Below are positions 40,406 to 49,482 of a stretch of DNA of 64,000 nucleotides, one piece after another; the stretch's first letter is position 1, and every line of letters begins with the position of its first letter. Source of the DNA: Ideonella margarita (GTDB lineage: Bacteria; Pseudomonadota; Gammaproteobacteria; Burkholderiales; Burkholderiaceae_C). Made by a program: the position numbers and the translations under genes. Location: assembly GCF_038066635.1 (NCBI RefSeq), contig NZ_JBBUTI010000016.1, positions 1 to 64,000 of the forward strand, read 5' to 3'. The notes beneath the pieces are model-generated. The model worked only from the letters and a program-made list of their open reading frames with translations, did no database searches and had not been told where the DNA came from.

Positions 40406-42334
40406 ATGAGCCAAGCCCCTGCCAACGGCCACACGCATCCGAACCAGTTCGCCCTGATGGGCCAGCGCCGCTTCGCCCCGTTCTTCTGGACCCAGTTCCT
40501 CGGGGCGATGAACGACAACATCTTCAAGTTCGCGTTCACCGTGCTGGTCACTTACCACCTGTCGGTGTCGTGGCTGCCGTCGCAGATGGCCGGCCTGGTG
40601 ATCGGCGCGGTGTTCATCGCGCCCTTCCTGCTGTTCTCGGCCACCTCGGGCCAGCTGGCCGACAAGTACCGCAAGGAGCTGATGACCCGCTGGGTGAAGG
40701 ACCTCGAACTCTTCATCATGTGCGTGGGCATGGCCGGCTTCTTCACGGGCAGCGTGCCGGTGCTGCTGGGCTGCATCTTCCTGCTCGGCCTGCACAGCAC
40801 GCTGTTCGGCCCGGTCAAGTTCGCCTACCTGCCGCAGCACCTGAATGAGCGCGAGATCACCGGCGGCAACGGCATGATCGAGATGGGCACCTTCGTGGCC
40901 ATCCTGCTGGGCAATGTGGTGGGCGGTGTGCTCATCGCCCTGCCCGACATGGGCTGGCTCACCGGGGCCAAGGCCGTGGCGCTGATCTGCCTGGGTCTGG
41001 CCGTGGTGGGGCGCATCACGGCGCAGCTCATTCCCACCACCCCCGCCACCGAACCCACGCTGGTGGTGAACTGGAACCCCTTCACCGAAACCTGGCGCAA
41101 CCTCAAGCTGGCGCACGGCAACCTGGTGGTGTTCCGCTCGCTGCTGGGCATCTCGTGGCTGTGGTTCTTCGGCGCGGTCTTCCTCGGCCAGTTCCCGTCG
41201 TTCGCGAAGGATGTGCTGCATGGCGACGAGCACGTGGCCTCGCTGCTGCTGGTGGTGTTTTCGGTGGGTGTGGCCACCGGCTCGCTGCTGTGTGAAACCT
41301 TCAGCCGCCGGCATGTGGAAATCGGCCTGGTGCCGCTGGGCTCGATCGGCATGTCGGTGTTTGCGGCTGATCTGTGGCTGGCCTCCAGCGGCCTGGTCGA
41401 GCCCGCCGTGCGGCACACGGTGAGCGGCTTTCTGGCGCAGACGCCGCACTGGCGCGTGCTGGCGGACCTGTTCCTGCTGTCGCTGTCGGCCGGCCTGTTC
41501 AGCGTGCCGATGTATGCGCTGATCCAGCTGCGCTCGCCGGCCTCGCACCGGGCGCGCATCATCGCGGCCAACAACATCCTCAACGCGCTGTTCATGATCG
41601 GCAGCAGCCTGGGCGTGGGCGCGCTGCTCAGCCACGGCGTGAGCATTCCGCAGGTGTTCGGCTGGCTGGCGCTGGCCAACGCAGTGGTGGCGCTGTGGAT
41701 CTTCCTGCTGGTGCCCGAATACCTGCTGCGCTTCGCGGCCTGGGTGCTGTCGAACCTGGTCTACCGCTTCCGCGTGGTGGGCGACACCCACATCCCGTCG
41801 GAGGGCGCTGCCGTGCTGGTCTGCAACCACGTCAGCTTCATCGACGCGGTGCTGCTGATGGCCGCCAGCCCGCGCCCGGTGCGCTTCATGATGGACCACC
41901 GCATCTTCCGCATCCCGGTGCTGGGCTGGATGTTCCGCCTGGCCAAGGCGATTCCGGTGGCGCCGCGCGCCGAAGACCCGGCCGCGTATGACGAGGCTTT
42001 CCGCCTGGCTGACCAGGTGCTGGCCGAGGGCGATCTGCTGTGCATCTTCCCCGAAGGCGGCATCACCCGTGACGGCGAACTGCAGCCCTTCAAGGGCGGC
42101 ATCATGAAGATCCTGGAGCGCCGCGCGGTGCCGGTGGTGCCGCTGGCGCTGGTCAATCTGTGGGGCTCGTTCTTCTCGCGTGTCGAGAACGGCACGGCCA
42201 TGGTCCGGCCCTTCCGCCGCGGCCTGTTCAGCCCCGTCAGCCTGGTGGCTGCACCGGCCATGGCGCCGGCTGATGTGAGCCCGCAAAAGCTGCAGGACAC
42301 GGTGGCCGGCCTGCTGCGTCCGCAGCTCGCCTAA
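40406..42334 (+). CDS. MFS (LplT-like) transporter fused to 1-acylglycerol-phosphate-type acyltransferase
   Basis: The product has 642 residues. Residues 10-420 form an LplT-like MFS domain with 12 helices (F-F-W-T-Q-F-L-G-A-M-N-D-N-I-F-K-F at the start). Residues 435-640 form a PlsC-type acyltransferase: H-x4-D in C-N-H-V-S-F-I-D-A-V and the substrate motif F-P-E-G-G-I-T-R-D-G. It is likely to flip lysophospholipid across the inner membrane and re-acylate it. The acyl-ACP synthetase domain that follows in the three-domain Aas fusions is missing. The ATG at 40406 follows AGGAAG. argG follows after 53 bases. Confidence 0.92.
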   Translation: MSQAPANGHTHPNQFALMGQRRFAPFFWTQFLGAMNDNIFKFAFTVLVTYHLSVSWLPSQMAGLVIGAVFIAPFLLFSATSGQLADKYRKELMTRWVKDLELFIMCVGMAGFFTGSVPVLLGCIFLLGLHSTLFGPVKFAYLPQHLNEREITGGNGMIEMGTFVAILLGNVVGGVLIALPDMGWLTGAKAVALICLGLAVVGRITAQLIPTTPATEPTLVVNWNPFTETWRNLKLAHGNLVVFRSLLGISWLWFFGAVFLGQFPSFAKDVLHGDEHVASLLLVVFSVGVATGSLLCETFSRRHVEIGLVPLGSIGMSVFAADLWLASSGLVEPAVRHTVSGFLAQTPHWRVLADLFLLSLSAGLFSVPMYALIQLRSPASHRARIIAANNILNALFMIGSSLGVGALLSHGVSIPQVFGWLALANAVVALWIFLLVPEYLLRFAAWVLSNLVYRFRVVGDTHIPSEGAAVLVCNHVSFIDAVLLMAASPRPVRFMMDHRIFRIPVLGWMFRLAKAIPVAPRAEDPAAYDEAFRLADQVLAEGDLLCIFPEGGITRDGELQPFKGGIMKILERRAVPVVPLALVNLWGSFFSRVENGTAMVRPFRRGLFSPVSLVAAPAMAPADVSPQKLQDTVAGLLRPQLA

Positions 42335-42387
42335 AATCCGGGATTCCCCTGCCAACCCCGGCATCCACTTTCGACGAGAGCACCACC

Positions 42388-43725
42388 GTGTCCGCGACCA
42401 TTCTGCAGAACCTCCCCGCTGGCGACCGCGTCGGCATCGCCTTCTCGGGCGGCCTGGACACCAGCGCCGCCGTGCACTGGATGCGCGCCAAGGGCGCGGT
42501 GCCCTGCGCCTACACGGCGAACCTGGGCCAGCCTGACGAAGCCGACTACGACGAGATCCCGCGCAAGGCCCTGGCCTACGGCGCCAGCATCGCCCGTCTG
42601 ATCGACTGCCGCCCGCAGCTGGTGGCCGAAGGCATCGCCGCGATCCAGTCCGGTGCCTTCCACATCAGCACCGGCGGCGCCACCTACTTCAACACCACAC
42701 CGCTGGGCCGTGCCGTGACCGGCACCATGCTCGTGGCCGCGATGAAGGAAGACGGCGTCAACATCTGGGGCGACGGCTCGACCTACAAGGGCAACGACAT
42801 CGAGCGCTTCTACCGCTACGGTCTGCTGGTGAACCCGGCGTTGAAGATCTACAAGCCGTGGCTCGACCAGACCTTCATCGACGAGCTCGGTGGCCGCAAG
42901 GAAATGAGCGAATACCTCATCGCCAACGGCTTCGACTACAAGATGAGCGTGGAGAAGGCCTACAGCACCGACTCCAACATGCTGGGCGCCACCCACGAGG
43001 CCAAGGACCTGGAGTTCCTGAACGCCGGCATGCACATCGTCAAGCCCATCATGGGCGTGGCCTTCTGGCGTGACGACGTGGTGGTGAAGGCCGAGACGGT
43101 CTCGGTGCGCTTCGAAGAAGGCGTGCCGGTGGCCCTGAACGGCCAGTCCTTCCCGAATGCCGTGGCCCTGTTCGAGGAAGCCAACCGCATCGGTGGCCGC
43201 CACGGCCTGGGCATGTGCGACCAGATCGAGAACCGCATCATCGAAGCCAAGAGCCGCGGCATCTATGAAGCCCCGGGCATGGCGCTGCTGCACATCGCCT
43301 ACGAGCGTCTGGTCACCGGCATCCACAACGAAGACACCATCGAGCAATACCGCATGAACGGCCGCAAGCTGGGCCGCCTGCTGTACCAAGGCCGCTGGTT
43401 CGACTCGCAATGCATGATGCTGCGTGAGTCCGCCCAGCGCTGGATTGCCCGCGCCGTGACCGGCGAAGTGACGCTGGAGCTGCGTCGTGGCAACGACTAC
43501 TCCATCATGGACACGCAGAGCGACAACCTGACCTACAAGCCGGAACGCCTGAGCATGGAAAAGGTGGAAGGCGCCTTCACGCCGGCCGACCGCATCGGCC
43601 AGCTGACCATGCGCAACCTCGACATCGCCGACACCCGCGACAAGCTGGGCATCTACAGCAAGGTCGGCCTGCTGGGCACCGCTGAAAGCAGCATCGGCCT
43701 GATCTCGGCACCTGACGCCGAGTGA
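42388..43725 (+). CDS. argG: Argininosuccinate synthase
   Basis: The product has 445 residues, as in the E. coli-type class. It joins citrulline and aspartate using ATP in arginine synthesis. The ATP loop is G-I-A-F-S-G-G-L-D-T-S-A-A (about 17-29), the block A-Y-T-A-N-L-G-Q-P is the adenine site, and G-R-A-V-T-G-T-M-L-V-A and N-D-I-E-R-F-Y-R-Y-G-L complete the fold. The start is GTG at 42388. A TAAAAT that overlaps the stop of the previous gene may serve as -10 box. A strong terminator follows the gene. Confidence 0.97.
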   Translation: MSATILQNLPAGDRVGIAFSGGLDTSAAVHWMRAKGAVPCAYTANLGQPDEADYDEIPRKALAYGASIARLIDCRPQLVAEGIAAIQSGAFHISTGGATYFNTTPLGRAVTGTMLVAAMKEDGVNIWGDGSTYKGNDIERFYRYGLLVNPALKIYKPWLDQTFIDELGGRKEMSEYLIANGFDYKMSVEKAYSTDSNMLGATHEAKDLEFLNAGMHIVKPIMGVAFWRDDVVVKAETVSVRFEEGVPVALNGQSFPNAVALFEEANRIGGRHGLGMCDQIENRIIEAKSRGIYEAPGMALLHIAYERLVTGIHNEDTIEQYRMNGRKLGRLLYQGRWFDSQCMMLRESAQRWIARAVTGEVTLELRRGNDYSIMDTQSDNLTYKPERLSMEKVEGAFTPADRIGQLTMRNLDIADTRDKLGIYSKVGLLGTAESSIGLISAPDAE

Positions 43726-43744
43726 GGTCGGCGCACGCCGGATG

Positions 43745-43769
43745 AAGGGGCCCTGCGGGGCCCCTTTTT
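43745..43769 (+). terminator. Terminator of argG
   Basis: AAGGGGCCC (43745-43753) pairs with GGGCCCCTT (43758-43766) around a TGCG loop, and five T follow (43765-43769). Confidence 0.9.
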
Positions 43770-43908
43770 CATGGCCCGGTGGCGCATGGGGTGGCTGGGT
43801 CGGTATCGTCTGGCGATACTTCATTGGTGAAAGGGCGGGCTGCGGTGCCCGCTCACCTAGAGTGGCGACGTGTTGAACCACTGCGTGCCCTGATGGCGCG
43901 TTGACACC

Positions 43909-45108
43909 TTGAACCAACTCACCCGTTCCCCGTTGCGCCGGTTTTGCTCCACCTTGTGTGCTGCGATGTCGCTGAGTGCCGTGCTGGCGCTGCCGGCCAC
44001 AGCCGTTCCTCTCGCTGCGCCCTCTGCGCCCGACCTGGCCACCACCGACGGCTTCCGCCGCACCTGCGCCGCCCAGCCGGTGAATGCCGATGTGCTGCGC
44101 ACCGACGATGAGCGCCTGGCCTGGGCGATCTGCCGTGATGTGGACCAGGTGCGCCAGCTCAGCACCTGGGCGCGCCGGGGCCTGGCCCGGATCAACCACC
44201 TGCAACCGGAAGATCAAGCGGCCGTGGTGGCCGAGGTTGAACGCAAGATGGATGAGGTGCGAGCTGAGATGCGCCGCACCCGCTTGCAGCTGGAGCGTGT
44301 GCAACTGGGCGCGGGCCGTTCCTTGCGCATCGCACCGGGCCAATGGCAGGTCGATCTCGACGGCGACGGTGAACTCAGCGTCTGGGAGCGGCACTTCTTC
44401 GCCCTGCCGAAACGCCGCCACGGTGAGCCGCAGTTCGGCATGCCCAGCGACGATGCCGGGCATTACGAGCGCCACTACGACCTGAACGCCGTGATCGACC
44501 TCGACCAGAGCGATGTGCTGTGGGCGCTGTCGTACCACCAGTTCATCGAAGGCCTGTTGATCAACATTCGTGCGTTCGATGTGGACCTGCAGCGGCGTGA
44601 GCTGGTGCTGGCCCGGCCGGCCTTGCTGCGCCAGGCCCACGGCCTGATCGGTCGCGGCCTGGCCACCTCGGGCCGTCTGCGCGACGCGGTGCTGGCTGAA
44701 ACCGACGACCAGAACGAATGGATCAGCCACCCGCGGCAGGTGAACAGCGTGTTCCCGATTCCGCTGGAAGCGGCCGACTTCACCACCTGGCGCGTGATGC
44801 TGGATCAGGTGGGTGTGCTGTGGCATGGCCGGCATCTGCTGCCCACCACGGCAGGCGCCGGCGGTTTGCTGGGCAGCCTGGCGCCGGTGTGCCCTGCCGG
44901 CCAGGGGCTGGACATCGCGAAGCTGTACTTGCAGCCGCCGCCTGCGGGCACCCGCGCCAGCTTGAACCGCCTGCCGGCTGCGTTGACGACGATGTGCCGC
45001 AAGGTGGACGCAGCACATCCGCTGTCGCCGCTGCCCGGACGCCTGGAGCGCGACACCGCCGGGGCCACGGGGATGTCAGCGTTGCGCTACCTGTACTGGG
45101 TGAACTGA
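43909..45108 (+). CDS. Exported protein with one EF-hand loop, function unknown
   Basis: The product has 399 residues if the TTG at 43909 is used; that start gives a full signal peptide (basic start, hydrophobic core, cleavage near T-A-V-P), whereas the first ATG at 43966 gives a weak one. A coiled-coil-like helix (about 100-133) precedes a canonical 12-residue EF-hand loop D-L-D-G-D-G-E-L-S-V-W-E at 149-160, so calcium binding is likely. Four cysteines (13 or so residues after the signal, C75 region and two near the end) may form disulfides. No enzyme motif or known family was recognised. A GTATCG/CGATAC dyad at 43803-43819 lies upstream. Confidence 0.72.
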   Translation: MNQLTRSPLRRFCSTLCAAMSLSAVLALPATAVPLAAPSAPDLATTDGFRRTCAAQPVNADVLRTDDERLAWAICRDVDQVRQLSTWARRGLARINHLQPEDQAAVVAEVERKMDEVRAEMRRTRLQLERVQLGAGRSLRIAPGQWQVDLDGDGELSVWERHFFALPKRRHGEPQFGMPSDDAGHYERHYDLNAVIDLDQSDVLWALSYHQFIEGLLINIRAFDVDLQRRELVLARPALLRQAHGLIGRGLATSGRLRDAVLAETDDQNEWISHPRQVNSVFPIPLEAADFTTWRVMLDQVGVLWHGRHLLPTTAGAGGLLGSLAPVCPAGQGLDIAKLYLQPPPAGTRASLNRLPAALTTMCRKVDAAHPLSPLPGRLERDTAGATGMSALRYLYWVN

Positions 45109-45112
45109 GGAA

Positions 45113-45706
45113 TCACCGGCCGAACAAGGCCCGTACGGCGCGTGCCACGGCGGAGGCCGCGGCACGCGCCGCCGCCTTCACTCGGCCCACCGTCTGCCAG
45201 ACGGCGCTGGCACGCACGCGGGCCAGTAGCCCGTCTTTCCAGGTCGTCCAGCGGCCGTGCCAGCGCGCGAACCAGGGCATCTGCATCAGGGCGGGCTGGG
45301 TGAGCGAAAAGATGCGCGCCAGCAGCGCCGTGCCCACCAGCTTGGCCGCCACGATGACCAGCGCGCCCAGCACGCCGCGGCCCTGGCTGATCAGCCACAG
45401 CGCCAGCAGCTTGACCGGCAGCAGCAGCAGGCTGGGCAGCACCAGCAGTGCCAGGGCGGCCCAGGGCGGCAGGCTGCGCACCCAGCTTTCGATCCAGCGG
45501 AAGCCCGGCCAGCGGCCGATGCGCGCCAGCAGGCGCTGCAAGGGTTCCCAGCCCCATTCCTCGAACAGGATGACCAGGGCCAGCGGCCATTGCCACAGGG
45601 CATTTAGCCAGCGCCGCCAGCGGGGGGCTGGCGGGGAGGGCTGCGGTGTTGGCGTCTGTGTTGGCGGCTGTGTTGGCGTTGGTGGCCGGGGGGGCGGCAG
45701 GTTCAT
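45113..45706 (-). CDS. Membrane protein of unknown function with Pro-rich N-terminus
   Basis: The product has 197 residues. The first 28 are nearly all Pro, Thr and Gln; three hydrophobic segments follow (about 38-50, 80-103 and 108-130), then a basic Ala/Arg-rich tail. It is probably an inner-membrane protein with a cytoplasmic tail. It stops 4 bases from the EF-hand gene on the other strand. The next gene upstream on its strand ends 28 bases before its start, so the two may be co-transcribed. I do not recognise a named family. Confidence 0.68.
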   Translation of the reverse strand: MNLPPPRPPTPTQPPTQTPTPQPSPPAPRWRRWLNALWQWPLALVILFEEWGWEPLQRLLARIGRWPGFRWIESWVRSLPPWAALALLVLPSLLLLPVKLLALWLISQGRGVLGALVIVAAKLVGTALLARIFSLTQPALMQMPWFARWHGRWTTWKDGLLARVRASAVWQTVGRVKAAARAAASAVARAVRALFGR

Positions 45707-45733
45707 GGGCCCGATCCTATCCCCCTGGCCGCA

Positions 45734-48148
45734 TCAGCCCTGTTCGCTGACGTTGATGCTGGCGGGTGCGGGTGCGGTTGCGGTTGCGGTTTCCGGTGCC
45801 TCGGCTGCAGGGGCGTCGTCCAGGCAAGCCAGCAGGTCCGTCAGCCAGCCACGCAGCGTTTCGCCGCGCAGCAGCCGGGGCACGCTGCCCAGCACCTCGG
45901 CAGGCGCTGCGGTGCGATCGGCGCTCTCGGCCAGGTCCAGGGCGCTCAAGTCCAGCGGGTCGAGCGCGGCGCGCATCGCGGCCAGTGAGCCCGTGGCCAG
46001 GCACTGCAGCACCGGCACTTCACGCTGGGCACGGCCTGCCCGCACGCGACGCAGGCGGCGCAGCAGCACCGCGCTGCTCCACGGTCGGTCGAGGTGCAGC
46101 ACCAGCGGACGCACGTTGTTCAGGCCGATGCGCGGCTCGGCGCCCGGCACGCCGTCGGCCACCAGCAGCACCTGTGCATCGGGCGCATCGCGGAAGGCGC
46201 GCGCTGCTGCATCCGCCTGCCGGGGCGAGCTGGCGCTGGGCAGTGCCTGCACCGGCAGCCCTTGCGCCTGCAGTGCTTGTGCCAGCGCGGGCAGGCTGTG
46301 GCCAGCACCGCTGAAGACGATCACGCGGGTGGTGCCGGCGTCGAGCGCTGCGCGCAGCAAGCCGGGCAGTGCGGCGGTGCTGGCCGCTTCGCTCAGGTGC
46401 AGCAGGCCCAGCACCTGGCGTTGCAGCGCCAGTTGTTCGGTGTCGCTGAGGAAGCCGCTGCGTTGCCAGCGGGCCAGTTGGGCGGCGATCTGCGTCAGTC
46501 CGGTCTGGTGCGTCTCGGCTTGTTCCGCCGACAAGGTGCAGTCTGCGGTGGCGCTGGTCCAGCCGGGCCACTGTTCGGCCACGTCGGCAAAGCGGCGCTG
46601 CAGCAGCAGCGGCGCCAGCGCGTCGATGTCGCCGTGTTCCAGCCAGTCGGCCAGGGCGCCCTGGCGCAGGCGGTCGACCGTGTGCAGCAGCGCTTCGGCC
46701 TGGGCACGCTGGCCCGGCTGCGGGCCGAGCAGATGGGCGTCGGCCACGGCCCACAGCCAGGTGGTGGTGTTCAGGTGCTGCGGCACGCCGCGGTTGCTGC
46801 CGCGCACATCGGCCAGCAGCACATCGGTGGCGGTGGCGCTGGCCACGGCTTGGGCATCATCGGCATCGAGCCAGGTGATGGGGGCTGGCGTGGTGGTCGC
46901 GTCAGCAGCATTGCTGAAGTGGGTGGTCTGCGCTGCAGACAAGGCAGCTTGCCACTGCGGCCAGGCCGAAGCCGGGGCCAGCACGGTCAGGCCGGCGGCG
47001 CCGAAGTGGCGCTGCACCAGGGTCCAGGCCAGGGCCAGCGGCGCTTCGATCTGCAGGGCCGGCTCGTCGGCCAGCACGCAGGCACCGACGCAGGCCGCGA
47101 AGAAGGCCGCTTCCAGCTGGCAGGGGCGCAGCGGGTGATGGGCCTCGGCCGAGGCTTGGGCGATGGCGTCGAGCCCGTGCGGGTACTGCGCTTCCAGGTG
47201 GTCGATGCGCTGGCGCAGATCGCTGTGGGCGGCCACATGCGCCCACACGGCATCACTCACTTCCAGTGGATGGCCGAGGCGCGCGGCCAGGGCCAGCAAT
47301 TCACTCAGGCCGTCGGCGTCGTTCAGGCGCAACTGGCCGCGATCGTCCTGCCAGCGGCTCACGGCCTGCAGCAGGGTGTCGGGGCAGTGGCTGCCCGCCT
47401 GCCAGGCCAGACGCCGGCGGATGCCGTCGACCAGGGTGATGCTGCTGTGGGCGGGGGCCGGCGGGGCTGGGGGCGCTGCGGGCGCAACGTCGGCTTCCGC
47501 TTCGGGCGCCGGGGGAGCGGCCTCATCGGCGCCTTGGCGCGCGGTGGGCTCTGCAGCCACGACCACTGCCTCCAGTGCGCCGTTGTCGGCGTCTGCCGCG
47601 GCCGTGACCGTGGCGACAGGCAGCTCGGCGGCAACCTCGGTGGTCTGCTCGGCGGTTGCGGCCCTGCGGCCTCGCTGGCGTGGGCGTGCGGCGGGCTTGG
47701 GCGCCGCCTCGGGTGCCGCAGTCACCGCGCGGGCGAGCTCGGCGGCTGGCTCAGGCAGCGGCTCAACCGCCGCTTCAACCGCCACATCAACCGCCGCACC
47801 AACCGCCACATCAACCACGGCAGCGGCCACGTCAGCCTCGGTCGCCTCTGGAGCCACTTTGGCCGCGGGCTTCTTGCGCGCCGGACGCGCCGGCTTGCTC
47901 ACCTTGGGCGTGGCGGCGGCCGCCTTCGCCGGCTTGACCGCTTTGGTGGTGTCGCCGGTCTTGGCGGCCTTCGTGGCCTTCGTGGCTTTTGCCGCCGGTG
48001 TCGCCGGTGTCACCTTGGCCGACTTGCGCGCCGGGCTGGCCTTGGCAGCTGGCTGATCGCTGGCGGGCGTGGTGCTCAGGTCATCGGCCGGCGTGGCCGG
48101 GTTGGCAGCAGGCTGCGCCGACGGGCGGCGGCGGGAGGAAGTCGCCAT
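45734..48148 (-). CDS. Degenerate SNF2-helicase-like protein with histone-H1-like N-terminal tail
   Basis: The product has 804 residues. Residues 1-235 are Ala/Lys/Pro-rich, with K-A-T-K-A-T-K-A-A-K type repeats like histone H1, then an acidic Ala-rich part. Residues 240-770 follow the order of a SNF2 helicase but with the catalytic motifs lost: L-R-P-C-Q-L-E-A-A-F (340-349) matches the Q-motif region; A-D-E-P-A-L-Q-I-E (360-368) replaces the Walker A form A-D-E-M-G-L-G-K-T; A-V-A-D-A-H-L-L (467-474) replaces the DEAH box; I-G-L-N-N-V-R-P-L-V-L-H-L-D (674-687) and L-R-R-L-R-R-V-R-A-G-R-A-Q (696-708) match motifs V-VI. It probably binds DNA but should not hydrolyse ATP. The frame is intact with no stops, so it is not simply a pseudogene. 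Confidence 0.7.
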   Translation of the reverse strand: MATSSRRRPSAQPAANPATPADDLSTTPASDQPAAKASPARKSAKVTPATPAAKATKATKAAKTGDTTKAVKPAKAAAATPKVSKPARPARKKPAAKVAPEATEADVAAAVVDVAVGAAVDVAVEAAVEPLPEPAAELARAVTAAPEAAPKPAARPRQRGRRAATAEQTTEVAAELPVATVTAAADADNGALEAVVVAAEPTARQGADEAAPPAPEAEADVAPAAPPAPPAPAHSSITLVDGIRRRLAWQAGSHCPDTLLQAVSRWQDDRGQLRLNDADGLSELLALAARLGHPLEVSDAVWAHVAAHSDLRQRIDHLEAQYPHGLDAIAQASAEAHHPLRPCQLEAAFFAACVGACVLADEPALQIEAPLALAWTLVQRHFGAAGLTVLAPASAWPQWQAALSAAQTTHFSNAADATTTPAPITWLDADDAQAVASATATDVLLADVRGSNRGVPQHLNTTTWLWAVADAHLLGPQPGQRAQAEALLHTVDRLRQGALADWLEHGDIDALAPLLLQRRFADVAEQWPGWTSATADCTLSAEQAETHQTGLTQIAAQLARWQRSGFLSDTEQLALQRQVLGLLHLSEAASTAALPGLLRAALDAGTTRVIVFSGAGHSLPALAQALQAQGLPVQALPSASSPRQADAAARAFRDAPDAQVLLVADGVPGAEPRIGLNNVRPLVLHLDRPWSSAVLLRRLRRVRAGRAQREVPVLQCLATGSLAAMRAALDPLDLSALDLAESADRTAAPAEVLGSVPRLLRGETLRGWLTDLLACLDDAPAAEAPETATATAPAPASINVSEQG

Positions 48149-48273
48149 GGGCGGTGTGGTTCCGTGGTGGTTGGGCGTGCGCGCGCTGCGGGTTCTTCAG
48201 CAGGTGCGAGGGGCACGCCGGGCGCGGCACCGGGCCGGCGCTGCCGGTGGGTGCCGCGAACGCGAAAGCGGGG

Positions 48274-49419
48274 TCAGACGCCGCGGGCGCGGTCGGCTGC
48301 GAACTGGCGGCGGAAGTCGGCGAAGGTGCCGGCGTCGAGTGCGGCGCGCACTTCGCTCATCAGGTTCAGGTAGTAATGCAGGTTGTGGATGGTGGCCAGC
48401 ATCGGGCCGAGCATCTCGCCGCAGCGGTCCAGGTGGTGCAGGTAGGCCCGGCTGAAGCCGCCGCCGTTGCTGTCACCGGCGCAGGCGTAGCAGCTGCAGG
48501 TCTCGTCGATCGGGCGGTGGTCGGTCTTGTGCCGCGCATTGCGGATCTTCAGGTCGCCGAACCGCGTGAACAGGTGGCCGTTGCGGGCATTGCGGGTGGG
48601 CATCACGCAGTCGAACATGTCGACGCCGCAGGCCACGCCTTCCACCAGGTCTTCAGGCGTGCCCACGCCCATCAGGTAGCGTGGCTTGTTGGCCGGCAGC
48701 CGGTGCGGCGTGTGCGCCATGATGCGCAGCATCTCTTCCTTCGGCTCGCCGACGCTGACGCCGCCCACGGCATAACCCGGCAGGTCCATCTCGACCAGGG
48801 CCTGCAGCGATTCGTCGCGCAGGTGCTCGAACATGCCGCCCTGCACGATGCCGAACAGCGCGTTGGGGTTCTCCAGACGCTCGAATTCGTTGATGCAGCG
48901 CTTGGCCCAGCGGCGGCTCAGCTCCATCGAGAAGCGTGCTTCCTTCTCGGTGGTGAGGTGGCCCTTGACCTCATACGGCGTGCACTCGTCGAACTGCATG
49001 ACGATGTCGGAGTTCAGCACCGTCTGGATCTGCATGCTCACTTCGGGCGTCAGGAACAGCTTGTCGCCGTTCACCGGCGAGGCGAAGCGCACGCCTTCCT
49101 CGCTGATCTTGCGCATCTCGCCAAGCGACCAAACCTGGAAGCCGCCCGAGTCGGTCAGGATGGGCTTGTTCCAGCGCTCGAAGCCGTGCAGGCCGCCGAA
49201 GGACTGCATCACGTCCAGGCCCGGGCGCATCCACAGGTGGAAGGTATTGCCCAGGATGATCTGCGCGCCCATGTCGTGCAGCGAGCGCGGCAGCACGCCC
49301 TTGACGGTGCCGTAGGTGCCCACCGGCATGAAGATCGGCGTTTCGACAACGCCGTGGTTCAGGGTCAGGCGGCCGCGACGGGCATGGCCGTCGGTCTTGA
49401 GCAGGTCAAACTGGAGCAT
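48274..49419 (-). CDS. tgt: tRNA-guanine transglycosylase
   Basis: The product has 381 residues. It exchanges guanine 34 for preQ1 in GUN-anticodon tRNAs. The blocks T-D-S-G-G-F-Q-V-W-S-L and G-N-T-F-H-L-W-M-R-P-G are present. The zinc site is C-S-C-Y-A-C followed by a His in Y-L-H-H-L; between them the chain carries about seven extra residues (A-G-D-S-N-G-G) compared with the common form. The gene lies 63 bases behind queA on the same strand, the usual queuosine operon. Confidence 0.96.
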   Translation of the reverse strand: MLQFDLLKTDGHARRGRLTLNHGVVETPIFMPVGTYGTVKGVLPRSLHDMGAQIILGNTFHLWMRPGLDVMQSFGGLHGFERWNKPILTDSGGFQVWSLGEMRKISEEGVRFASPVNGDKLFLTPEVSMQIQTVLNSDIVMQFDECTPYEVKGHLTTEKEARFSMELSRRWAKRCINEFERLENPNALFGIVQGGMFEHLRDESLQALVEMDLPGYAVGGVSVGEPKEEMLRIMAHTPHRLPANKPRYLMGVGTPEDLVEGVACGVDMFDCVMPTRNARNGHLFTRFGDLKIRNARHKTDHRPIDETCSCYACAGDSNGGGFSRAYLHHLDRCGEMLGPMLATIHNLHYYLNLMSEVRAALDAGTFADFRRQFAADRARGV

Positions 49420-49482
49420 GGCGTGATTGTCGCCCAGCGCCGGTCGGCGCGGGCGGATCAGAAAGGTGGGTGGGCAGGGGCG

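Noticed and set aside
47760..47830. Array of short repeats (ACCGCCACATCAACC-like) as a CRISPR or satellite
   Set aside because: The repeats code for Val/Asp/Ala repeats in the N-terminal tail of the SNF2-like protein; units are short and lack spacers.
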